A DNA stretch of 64,000 nucleotides from Endothia cerciana (taxonomy: Eukaryota; Ascomycota; Sordariomycetes; Diaporthales; Cryphonectriaceae): contig JALRMH010000001.1 in NCBI GenBank assembly GCA_026119935.1, positions 62,001-126,000 of the forward strand. Direction: 5' to 3'. Position numbers and translations under genes: made by a program. Shown here in pieces: positions 33,693 through 42,826 of the stretch (positions are counted from its first letter, which is position 1; each line of letters starts with the position of its first letter). The notes under the pieces were generated by a model. It was given only the letters and a program-made list of their open reading frames with translations. It made no database searches and had not been told where the DNA came from.

Positions 33693-36197
33693 TCAGGATT
33701 CCGTTTTTACCGGGCCCTCAGGCCTGGCAACCTCCTCCGGCGCCAGGTCATCCGTCTCCTGGTGAACGGTCATTTCGCCCTCCACTTCCTCACTCGGAAT
33801 ATTCGCCGTCACCTCATCAGCAGCCGTATTCGTCTCCTCCCCCTCCGCCTCCACAGCAGCAGCCATAATCGCCTCCTTCAACCCTGCGACCTGCTGCTGG
33901 CCCTCAACCTCCGGGCCCTGGCTCAGCGTCGCCTCGTTCGCGAGCTCAATCGCCTTGGCCGCCGCCTCCTCGAAATCATCAAACGCGAACAGCGGCAGCC
34001 CGCTCTCTGCGATGATTTTCTGCCCCTCTTTCTCGTTTGTGCCCCTGATCCGCACCACCACGGGGACCCTGACGTCCGTCTCCTGGAAGGCCAGTATGAT
34101 CCCCCTCGCGATCATGTCGCCTAGGGTCAGCCCGCCAAAGATGTTCACAAAGATGACCTTGACCCGGTCGTCGCGGAGGATGATCTCAAAGGACTTCCTG
34201 ACCGTCTCCGACGTGGCCAGGCCGCCCGTGTCGAGGAAGTTCGCCGCCCGCCCGCCCGCGTCGTACAGGGCGTCGACCGTGTTCATCGCGAGGCCCGCGC
34301 CGTTGACGAGCGTGCCGATGTTGTGGCGCGGGTTCAGGGGGGCCAGCTTATGGTAGACGATGCCGTGCTTCTCCGCCTCCACGGCACCGGGGTCGCGCTC
34401 CTCCCGCGCGGCGAACTTCTCGTGCACCTCCCTGAGCCGCCCGCCGCTCCTGTAGGCTGCGTCGTCCAGCTCGACGCGCATGTCGTGCAGGAGGAACGGC
34501 TTGTTCTTGTTCGACGCGGCCCAGCCCAGCTCTACGCTCACCACCTTTGCCTCTTTGTTTCTGAAGATGGTCGCCATGTCGCGCAGCACAGACGTCAGGG
34601 CGCGCTGCTTCGTCGGCCGGCCCTCAGAATCGAACAGCTTGAGCTGGTTCGCGAGCGCATATGTGACGCTGGCCCACTCCTGGGCATCAAGTTCTAGGAT
34701 GTCTGTGATTCCGTGTGGCAGCAGGATCTTATTGAAAGCCGAGGGGCTGAGGTAGGCATTCTCCTTGCGGAGCAGACCAGCCGTGATGCACTGTGACCTG
34801 GAGGCGCGGTCGATGCCGAGCGCGAGGTAGCGTAAGGGGTACTTGTCCAGCTGGAACTCGGACCCGAGACGCTCGTCCTCGAGGAGGTTAACGCTCTGTG
34901 TGCGGTCAAGGTGTAGGCCGCGAAGCTGGCCCTGTTGGGGCCTTAGACGTGTTAAGGGTGACGTTGTCGTAGATCGTGTGCGCATCAGGGAACTCCGAGT
35001 GAACGTCGACATTCTACGCGCCTGCTGCTGCTGCTGCTGCTGCTGCTGTTGAGGGGCCGCCTTTTCCAGCGCGGCGCTGGCAAAGGCATCCGGGGAGGAA
35101 TATTGAGCCCCGTCCGCCAGTTCTGGCTGCTCCAGTGCCTTCTCGTCCAGCAGCTCCTTCAGCGCGGTGCCGATCTTGGCCGGGTGATTGACAATCGTCA
35201 CGCCCACAGCCGTCAGTGCGTCGATCTTGTGCTCAGCATCCGGCTCTCCGGGGAGCCAGAAGGCGCCCGCGTGCCCCATCACCAGGTACCTCGGCGCCCG
35301 CCTGCCCGCAACGAGGGCCACGATGGGCTTCCGCTCCGCGCTCGTCGTGCGGCTGTGATAGTCCCTCACCCACTGCGCGGCCAGGACCTCCCCATCCCCA
35401 CCGAGCTCCCCGATGAGCGCGATGGCCTTCGTGTTGGGATCCATCTCCAGCACCTGCAGGGCCTCCACCAGGTCGGTCCCGGGTAGCACGTCCCCGCCGA
35501 CACCGATGCACAGGCTCTGCCCTAGGCCCGCTCTCGTCGTCGCCGCGACGGCCTCGTAGCTCAGCGTCCCGCTCTTGGCCGCGATGCCCACGCACCCGGC
35601 GCTGAAGCACGGCAGCGGCTGGAAGCCGATGCGGCACCGCTCGCCCTCGGCGGCGGAGATGATGCCGGGAGAGTTGGGCCCCACCAGCCGACTCTTGCTC
35701 TGCGTCCTCAGGAGGCTGTGGATCCGCAGCATGTCGTGTAGCGGGATGTGCTCGGCCACGGCGATGATGAGCGGGACCTCGGCCTCGACGGCCTCTTCTA
35801 TCGCCGCCGGAGCCAGGGAGGCAGGTACGTAGATGCCCGTCGCGTCGGGTTTGAGCTCGTCCATCGCCCGGCGCACGGTGGGGAGCAAGGGGAGGCCCAG
35901 GTGCTCGCCTTCGCGGCCGCGCGTGACGCCGCCTACGATATTAGTGCCCCATCCTATGGACTCTTTGGCGTTGGCGGTCGCTTGACGGCCTGTGAAGCCC
36001 TGGAAGATGACGCGGGTTGAGGAGCCGATGTGCAGGTTGCGGAGTGTGGATGCGAAGCTCAGGCGGCAAGACGAGGTGGTGAATGTGCGGGATCGGGATG
36101 TCCAGCCATGTTGAAGATCTGTGGATTTGCGTGTTGTCCCCAGCTGAAGTCTCATGGCGGACTGGATCTTGACCGTGGGGATAAGGGTTACCAGCAT
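33693..36197 (-). CDS. Fused succinyl-CoA-ligase-like protein (alpha + partial beta)
   Basis: One intronless frame encodes 834 residues. Residues 1-50 look like a mitochondrial presequence. Residues about 55-350 are a succinyl-CoA synthetase alpha subunit: TRVIFQGFTGRQATANAKES (CoA-binding Rossmann start), VGPNSPGII, AKSGTLSYEAV and the MGHAGAF motif whose histidine (about residue 309) is phosphorylated in the family. A polyglutamine run (383-392) and a second Arg/Ser/Thr-rich stretch starting MSTFTRSSLMRTRS follow. Residues about 450-760 match the beta subunit from its later ATP-grasp part onward: NIGTLVNGAGLAMNTVDALY, AANFLDTGG and VKVIFVNIFGG. The first roughly 110 residues of a normal beta subunit, with the GGRGKG-type nucleotide loop, are not present. 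The last 70 residues are acidic. Fusion of the two subunits is clear; whether the protein is an active ligase is uncertain. Confidence 0.85.
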   Translation of the reverse strand: MLVTLIPTVKIQSAMRLQLGTTRKSTDLQHGWTSRSRTFTTSSCRLSFASTLRNLHIGSSTRVIFQGFTGRQATANAKESIGWGTNIVGGVTRGREGEHLGLPLLPTVRRAMDELKPDATGIYVPASLAPAAIEEAVEAEVPLIIAVAEHIPLHDMLRIHSLLRTQSKSRLVGPNSPGIISAAEGERCRIGFQPLPCFSAGCVGIAAKSGTLSYEAVAATTRAGLGQSLCIGVGGDVLPGTDLVEALQVLEMDPNTKAIALIGELGGDGEVLAAQWVRDYHSRTTSAERKPIVALVAGRRAPRYLVMGHAGAFWLPGEPDAEHKIDALTAVGVTIVNHPAKIGTALKELLDEKALEQPELADGAQYSSPDAFASAALEKAAPQQQQQQQQQQARRMSTFTRSSLMRTRSTTTSPLTRLRPQQGQLRGLHLDRTQSVNLLEDERLGSEFQLDKYPLRYLALGIDRASRSQCITAGLLRKENAYLSPSAFNKILLPHGITDILELDAQEWASVTYALANQLKLFDSEGRPTKQRALTSVLRDMATIFRNKEAKVVSVELGWAASNKNKPFLLHDMRVELDDAAYRSGGRLREVHEKFAAREERDPGAVEAEKHGIVYHKLAPLNPRHNIGTLVNGAGLAMNTVDALYDAGGRAANFLDTGGLATSETVRKSFEIILRDDRVKVIFVNIFGGLTLGDMIARGIILAFQETDVRVPVVVRIRGTNEKEGQKIIAESGLPLFAFDDFEEAAAKAIELANEATLSQGPEVEGQQQVAGLKEAIMAAAVEAEGEETNTAADEVTANIPSEEVEGEMTVHQETDDLAPEEVARPEGPVKTES
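35022..35048 (-). repeat. CAG trinucleotide repeat coding polyglutamine
   Basis: Nine CTG units on the plus strand (CAG on the coding strand) encode most of the ten-glutamine run that sits exactly between the alpha-like and beta-like halves of the fused ligase gene. Confidence 0.9.
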
Positions 36198-37034
36198 GGG
36201 TGAGTTTTGAGCTGGGGTGAGCTGAGAGGTGTAAATGTTACCAGCACTGAAATCTTGTTGTAGACCGTACAGATTGGGGGAAGCGTTGATAGGCTCAGGT
36301 TGGCAGTAATTGGATCATTTGAGGTGAGGAAAACACGAGGCATTCGTGAGGATGAACGAAGAGGTATAGGTATCTGGCTGCTTTCAAAGAATTCCTAATG
36401 TCAGTGGAGAAGCCGGCGAGCATCTGCATTTGCAATATGAATGTTGTAGCTATGCACCTTATACTGTAGGAGAGGGCGGACGTCCGTATGCAATCCTTTG
36501 CGGTGGAGCATATAGCCGACTTCCCAACTATGCCGTATCTTCGTTGGCCCCGCGTCGTTCTCATTTAACGGCGGTCTCAGCCAAGGAGCCAAACAACACT
36601 GACCCGGACAGCCGGATTGAAAAAAATGTATGTGCCAGATTCCCAAAACTGTTGCAAGAGAACGGACATGTTTAGGGATCTAAACGGAATCTGCAGAGCT
36701 ACGTTTGTGACTACCGGTATAAATCGGGAGGACGGCGTATACTGTACTTGGCGTTTCCCAGCTGGAGATAATCCTCCAGAAGGCATTTCCACAGGCGGCA
36801 GACAGAACCCAGAAGTTGGATGTGGATGGCATGTGAACTTGATATCGGCCCTGCGAAGATCAAATCCCACCCTGCGGTTATCCGTTCTTGGTCCCGAGTC
36901 CAGTCGGCGTTGAATAGTAGAGTACCGCGGTAGCATTACTGGTATTAATTTAAGGTAGACCGGCGCTCTTTCCTCGCTATCAAACTCCCCTGTGCATTCT
37001 CCTTGAGCATCAATTGTTCATCCTTTGTGCTTGC
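36198..37034. other. Intergenic region upstream of the fused ligase gene
   Basis: About 840 bp, AT-richer than its surroundings, holding the promoter of the minus-strand ligase-like gene and the 3' flank of the membrane-protein gene. Small open frames on both strands lack features. No RNA gene was seen. Confidence 0.35.
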
Positions 37035-37733
37035 TCACAATTCTGAATTGTCCGACCCTAGCAGTTCACCTCTTCCCTGCGCTCGTGATTTTGATGTGGC
37101 CGTCGAATCGCTTCTGGAACTGCGTGGGCTGATGCTGCTGGCGCAAACGTGCCTAACCTTTCTAGTGGCGGTTGACGGGTTCCTGGATTGGTATGCTGGT
37201 GGTGGCGTGGGACTGGGGCGCATCGAAATTGAGAATCGTGGAGTTTGGACACCTGCCAGTTCGATATCGTCGGACGCGCCATGGACGTCGCAATTCGCCG
37301 ATCGCAGCCGTGTCCGGTGCTTGACGGCCTCCCTGGGTCTTCCGCAACACGTAGTGGCGTGATTTACTTTGTTAACGCTGAACCAGATAAGGCAGTACAG
37401 TAGGAAGACTGGCCACAGGACCGCCGGCCAGAAGTGAGCAAATGGTTCAAACAAGACGCAGAGGGCCTCGGTGCGGAAGATGCTAGGCACCCAGGGCGGG
37501 CCAGCCTGATTATCGTACTCTCGCGTCAGGATCCAGATGATGCTAAAGAGAGCACCGCAGACGTAGATGGAGATGAGAGCGGCCAGGACCACGAGGTTCA
37601 GGTTGTGGTTGAGGATGACGTGGTAGTTCTTGAGGTCGCCGGTGGGGTCACTTGTTGAAGAAGGCGCACCTAGTAGGGGGGATGGCGTGAAGAATGGGGG
37701 AGGCGTTGCGGTCCTAGTAGTTGGAAGGGCCAT
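37035..37733 (-). CDS. Two-pass membrane protein of unknown function
   Basis: A single exon of 232 residues starts MALPTTRTATPPPFF; the open frame extends slightly upstream but without an ATG. Two hydrophobic helices are clear: LNLVVLAALISIYVCGALFS around residues 50-70 and AHFWPAVLWPVFLLYCLIWF around 104-124, separated by a short loop. The N-terminal head is proline/threonine-rich, and the C-terminal 100 residues are basic and serine-rich, hence probably cytosolic. There are no catalytic motifs. The family is unknown to me; similar short membrane proteins are common in Sordariomycetes. Confidence 0.65.
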   Translation of the reverse strand: MALPTTRTATPPPFFTPSPLLGAPSSTSDPTGDLKNYHVILNHNLNLVVLAALISIYVCGALFSIIWILTREYDNQAGPPWVPSIFRTEALCVLFEPFAHFWPAVLWPVFLLYCLIWFSVNKVNHATTCCGRPREAVKHRTRLRSANCDVHGASDDIELAGVQTPRFSISMRPSPTPPPAYQSRNPSTATRKVRHVCASSISPRSSRSDSTATSKSRAQGRGELLGSDNSEL

Positions 37734-38045
37734 TGTGAATGAGGGTGACAAGCGTGCGGTGCAGAAGGAACAATCTAGGTCGATGAAGATGAAATCGGTA
37801 TCAGGGACGTTGGCGAACTTGAAGCTGCTGTGAGCGTTGTGGGAAAGACCTCAGGATGACAACCTGGAGGGCAGCTTGATATACACCTCGAGCCCGACTC
37901 GTTCCATCTGTGATTTGACCAGCTGCTAGGGAAGGACCGCAGCTGGAGCCATCAGACGTGCCTTCGAGGATTGTCTCTTTCGATACCAGCCGCTTTCCTG
38001 CCCTTCCATCCTCGCGCCCAACAGCCACTATACTCCGCAGGCCAC
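37734..38045. other. Short intergenic spacer
   Basis: 312 bp between the membrane-protein start and the COX19 stop, both on the minus strand. It must contain the promoter of the membrane-protein gene and the COX19 terminator. Nothing else is visible. Confidence 0.35.
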
Positions 38046-38528
38046 TCAGGCGCCCTTCGACTGAACTTTGGGTCCATCCGTAGTCCGGTCCCCGCCCTGA
38101 GTCTGACCAGGACTTTGGAAACCCAGGTTCTTGAAGTCGTCCCTGGCCATCAGGTTCCGGTCCATCCGGCATGAGAGATATGCCCTGGCGAGCTCCCGAC
38201 AGGAGTCCTCGTTGACTCCCTTGACCTTCTTGATGCACGCCAGGTACGATGCCATGGCCTGTTTGCACTCGCCTGCAGGCATATTAGACCAGGAGGGAAG
38301 GAATTATTATTATTATTATTTATCCTTTTTTTCTTCAGCCCAGGAAGGGCGGGGCGCAATGCATACCATCATGATCAAGAGGGAAGCTGCCTCTCTGCGG
38401 TCTTCAGAAAACCCGGGTCAGCTCACAACTCGCAGCACCGGGCAAGGTTGGGTGGACTGGACGGATTCATATGCGTACGGTATTGGCTTTGTGTAGACCT
38501 GGCCGCCACCAGGACCGTAACCACTCAT
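38046..38528 (-). CDS. COX19: Cytochrome c oxidase assembly protein Cox19
   Basis: Three exons, 38479-38528, 38367-38401 and 38046-38272, encode 103 residues starting MSGYGPGGGQVYTKPIPPQR. Splicing restores RGSFPLDHDGECK across the second junction. The twin CX9C motifs follow: the first pairs the Cys of GECK with that of YLACI, the second pairs the Cys of EDSCRELARAYLSCR. The block RMDRNLMARDDFKNLGF is a hallmark of Cox19. The protein works in the mitochondrial intermembrane space with Cox11 in copper delivery to cytochrome c oxidase. The ATG at 38282 sometimes suggested by the raw frame lies inside intron 2 and is not the start. Intron 2 contains six ATT units (38303-38320). The gene is divergent from DNM1. 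Confidence 0.93.
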
Positions 38529-39396
38529 TGCGACAGAGCACGAGATCGAGCGGATCTGCGCGTGAGGCTCAAGCTCCAAATCTCACTGCCCGGCCTGACC
38601 CTTGGAGTAGCCGGTATGGTTGGCTAAGCGTATCCTCTGCGGGAATGCAGACAGGCCAGGGTGTAAGAGTCTGATCATCCGGACAGGCTCGTCCGTCAGT
38701 CCGTCAGGAAATGCTTGCTTCCCGGGGGGTGAGCCCTGGTGTTGGGACGATGACCCAGCAGAATCCGTAGCGCGTGTGTGTGGCTTGCAGCTCCCCCTGC
38801 AGGATGACGTGTGGCTTGGAGGGCTCCAGAGGCCTGCAGCGAACGCTACCTATGCGCTTCACTGCTGTGTAGGTAGGCAGGACAGGGGTGAAACGGCCAA
38901 CTAAACCGTACCCACTGGCCGGGCTGGCCGCCAAACGCCAACAGGCTAACAGAAGCTGGAGCGCATGACGGAGACGCGCCCGTTGCATCCCCTCCTTATC
39001 CTTCCAAAATTTGTCCTCAACCTTGCACCCCAATCTTGCACTGCACAGCGGAAGAGGCATGAAGGTGTAATTTGGACTGTTACCCTTCTCTAGCAGCCAA
39101 GCCCTGCTGTTATCAAGTCGTTCGTTGACCCTCGACCCGACTGCTCTGCGCTCGATCTTGGAGGTGCTGACCCAGGTACCTTACAGCGGCAGATTTTGTT
39201 TATCCCTCGCCATACCCTCCTCCATACTGCCCCCCAAGTGCTCCTCTGTTCCTCGATCGGACGCTCTGGGGTTTCGAACTGCGAGTCTCGAGAAGAGAGC
39301 CACGACCTCTAAAACTGTCTGCCTGCCCTCGAATACCATTCAAGACCAGAGACGCACGATAGAAGGGGCACAACTGGTCCGACCAGAACCGGCGCC
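38529..39396. promoter_or_regulatory. Bidirectional promoter region, COX19 / DNM1
   Basis: About 870 bp between the start codons of two divergent mitochondrial genes. Open frames here (for example 38704-39060 minus, 39125-39583 plus) lack features; the latter overlaps the DNM1 start and is a shadow frame. No individual regulatory motif is claimed. Confidence 0.4.
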
Positions 39397-42024
39397 ATGG
39401 CTGCACTCGGCGACGACCTGCTGTCGACCGTCAACAAGCTGCAAGACCTCGTCTTCAACACAATTGGCAACGACTCGCTCGACCTCCCCCAGATTGTATG
39501 CGCAACCCGACTTTGCACCCCGGACCCGACCCGACCCGACCCGACTCGATGAGGCTAATAAATCCGTATCTAGGTCGTGGTAGGCTCCCAGTCCGCTGGC
39601 AAGTCTTCAGTCCTCGAGAACATCGTCGGTCGAGATTTCCTACCCCGCGGCAGTGGCATCGTCACTCGGCGGCCCCTGATCCTCCAACTGATCAACGTCC
39701 CCGACGAGGAGGCCGAGGCTGCTGCGGCAAACCACAGCTCACAATGGAATCATAACGTGGCGCGACCCGGAGAGTGGGCAGAGTTCAACCACATTCCCAA
39801 CAGGCGCTTCACCGACTTTGGCGATGTCAAGCGCGAGATCGAAAACGAGACCTCTCGCGTCGCGGGTAACAACAAGGGCATTACGCGCCAGCCTATCAAC
39901 CTCAAGATCTACTCCCCTCACGTGCTGAACCTCACCTTGGTGGACCTGCCGGGCCTGACAAAGGTAGGCCTGCTATCGGATCCCTCCCAGAAACATCTCA
40001 ATGGCTAACTCCTTGGGCTCCAGGTGCCTATTGGTGATCAACCCGCAGACATCGAGAAGCAGACGCGCAACCTGATATCCGAGTTTATTGCCAAGCCTAA
40101 CAGTATCATCCTCGCCGTATCCCCAGCGAACGTCGACATTGTCAACTCAGAAGCGCTGAAGCTGGCCCGCCATGTAGACGCCTTGGGAAGGAGGACTATT
40201 GGTGTTCTGACCAAGGTCGACCTCATGGACCACGGCACCAACGCGCTAGACATTCTGTCCGGAAGGGTCTATCCCTTGAAGCTGGGCTGGATCGGCGTCG
40301 TGAACCGGTCACAACAGGACATTCAGGGCAACAAGCCCATGGACGAGGCGCTCAAGGACGAGGAGAACTTCTTCAAGCTTCATCCGGCATACCGGAATAT
40401 CGCAATGAAATGTGGCACACGGTTTTTGGCCAAGACTTTGAACACAACACTGATGGCACACATCAGAGATCGTCTTCCCGATATCAAAGCTCGGCTTAAC
40501 ACGCTGATGGGCCAGACGCAGCAGGAGCTGGCCAGCTATGGCAACATGCAGTTCAGCGGCAGAGAACACCGGGGCTCCCTCATCCTCCAGCTGATGACCC
40601 GCTTCGCGTCCTCTTTTATCGCCTCCATCGACGGTACCTCGACGGAGATCTCCACAAAAGAGCTATGCGGTGGTGCTCGGATATACTACATATTCAACTC
40701 TGTCTTTGGGATGTCTCTCGAATCGATTGACCCGACATCAAATCTCACTGCTGTCGACATCCGCACGGCGATCAGGAACTCCACTGGCCCGCGTCCTAGC
40801 TTGTTCGTTCCTGAAATGGCGTTTGATCTCCTTGTCAAGCCCCAAATCAAGATGTTGGAAATACCAAGTCAGCGTTGTGTTGAACTGGTGTACGAGGAAT
40901 TGATTAAAATCTGCCACACGTGTGGGAACACGGAGCTGTCGCGCTTCCCGAGGTTGCAGGCCAAGCTGATTGAGGTCGTGTCAGATCTCTTGCGAGAACG
41001 TCTAGGCCCCTCGTCGTCTTATGTGGAATCCTTGATCTCGATACAGCGTGCCTACATCAACACCAATCATCCCAACTTTCTTGGTGCTGCGGCAGCCATG
41101 AGCAACGTAGTAGGCGCCAAGCAAGAGAGGGAGCGGAAACGCCTCATCCAGGAGGAGCGTGAGCGAAGAGAGCGACGGCGTCTCAAAGAACTCGGCGCCA
41201 ACGGTACTGAGGAAGTCGAGGTTGAGGAGTCGACGGCCGTCATCGAAAAGGCCGAACACGCCTCGATCCGGAAGACACAAGCCAAGAGTGCCGCACGAAG
41301 TATGTCGCCAGCGGTCAAGGAGAATGGCACTGGCGGCATCACGGCAGCACTGAACGGAGCTCGCGCAAGCTCACCAATGAGGTACAACCCACAGGGTGCG
41401 GGCGGCGCGAAGGACTCTTTCTTAAACTACTTTTTCGGCAAGGACGGCGCCCAGCCGGCAATGCCCGCACACACCCACAGTCCGAACATTGGGCGACATG
41501 TCAGCCAGAGTTCCGAGCCCTCCTTTAGCCAGAGCATAAGGCAACAAGAGCCTGCCCTGCGCTCGCCTATTCAAGCTGTGCCACCACTATCCGGCTCAGA
41601 TGAATTCATGTTTAGCTCGACGCCTCGCGGCGCCGATTTTGTAAGTATTACCCATCGTACGCCCCCAGTCCGCAGAAAACATTCGTTGCTGACTAGGTTT
41701 CCTCTCCCAAAGGGCGCGACTGGCGAGCCGGCCATGACAGATCGGGAGCAAATGGAGACGGAGCTGATCAGGGCCCTGATCTCGTCCTACTTCAACATTG
41801 TCCGCGAGTCTATCGCCGACCAGGTCCCCAAAGCCATCATGCACCTGCTGGTCAACCACTGCCGAGACGAGGTTCAGAACCGCCTTGTCAGTGAACTGTA
41901 CCGCGAGTCGCTCTTCGAGGAGCTGCTGTACGAGGACGACGGTATCAAGAAGGAGCGCGAGAAGTCCGAGAAGCTATTACAGACTTACAAGGAGGCCGCC
42001 AAGATCATCGGCGAGGTGGTGTAG
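39397..42024 (+). CDS. DNM1: Dynamin-related GTPase Dnm1 (mitochondrial and peroxisomal fission)
   Basis: Exons 39397-39495, 39574-39963, 40024-41640 and 41713-42024 give 805 residues. The GTPase motifs are GSQSAGKSS (about 37-45), DLPG (157-160) and TKVD (226-229). The stalk follows, then a variable region of about 200 residues with an FFGKDG element, and the C-terminal GTPase effector domain ([20 protein letters not shown] to the end). It assembles around mitochondria and peroxisomes and cuts them. The variable region (insert B) and the way it aligns with Dnm1/Drp1 argue against Vps1. The last intron (41641-41712, 72 nt) contains no stop and is a multiple of three, so the unspliced form adds 24 residues. 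Intron 1 carries tandem GACCC repeats. Confidence 0.95.
39523..39547. repeat. GACCC pentanucleotide repeat in DNM1 intron 1
   Basis: Four perfect GACCC units plus one variant unit lie in the first intron of DNM1, just before the branch region CTAATAA. Confidence 0.8.
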
Positions 42025-42826
42025 AGTAGGCTGCCCCAAGCCCAGTGAGTGATGAGGGATGGGCCGGACAATGGAGGACCGGGCGATCCTGGTGCGTACA
42101 AAGGTTGGAACAAGCCATGTTTGCGACGACAGATGATAGACAATCGGTGCGATGACGGAAGGTACTCGGGCTGGAGACCGTTTCGTTTGCGTCGGGTTCT
42201 TGGAACAATATAAAAAGGGGAATGGTTAGGCGAGGCTGGGAATGTGGCGAGCGGTAGAAATCGCCCCCTCATCATCGGATTGTACTATCATGTACTTTGC
42301 TCCACCAAACCCACAACAGCTCATCTCATCCCCCAATCTTGATGGATCAGGGTAGATAATTCCGACATCAAAGAAGCCAGTACACACAAAACAAACCCTT
42401 TCAAACAACTACTGTCAGAATGGGGTCAAAGGCGATTGACGGGTATAACAATAATTCCCTTGCTTCTATCAAACACTGACATGATCAGTATAATATCCGC
42501 CGCTCCAAAACCGTTTCAGCCAAGTAAGCTATCGAGCTATTCCACGAGACCCATCCCAGAGTCACCTTCCATGAGCCCACACATGAGCAACTTTGATAGC
42601 TAACCCCGCTGAGTGCCCTCGCCAATGCCTTGTAGATACAAGATCATTCATAAAAAGACCCGCAAACACTGATTCCAATCGACTATGCGAGGCTGTCCTG
42701 AATAGACGAGGGTATTCGTGCATACAGCAAATTATAGTATGAGCCGGCGAGCGGTGATTTAATTAGAACCACGGCGGTCAACATGGTTTCGGGGCCGCTC
42801 ATCTGGCCATCACGTAGCCGGTTGCC
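42025..42826. other. Convergent intergenic region, DNM1 / F-box protein
   Basis: About 800 bp of 3' flanking sequence for two convergent genes. It is moderately AT-rich. No supported coding sequence or RNA gene. Confidence 0.35.

Noticed and set aside
37801..38268. 155-codon minus-strand frame over COX19
   Set aside because: A different frame from the conserved CX9C protein, with no features of its own.
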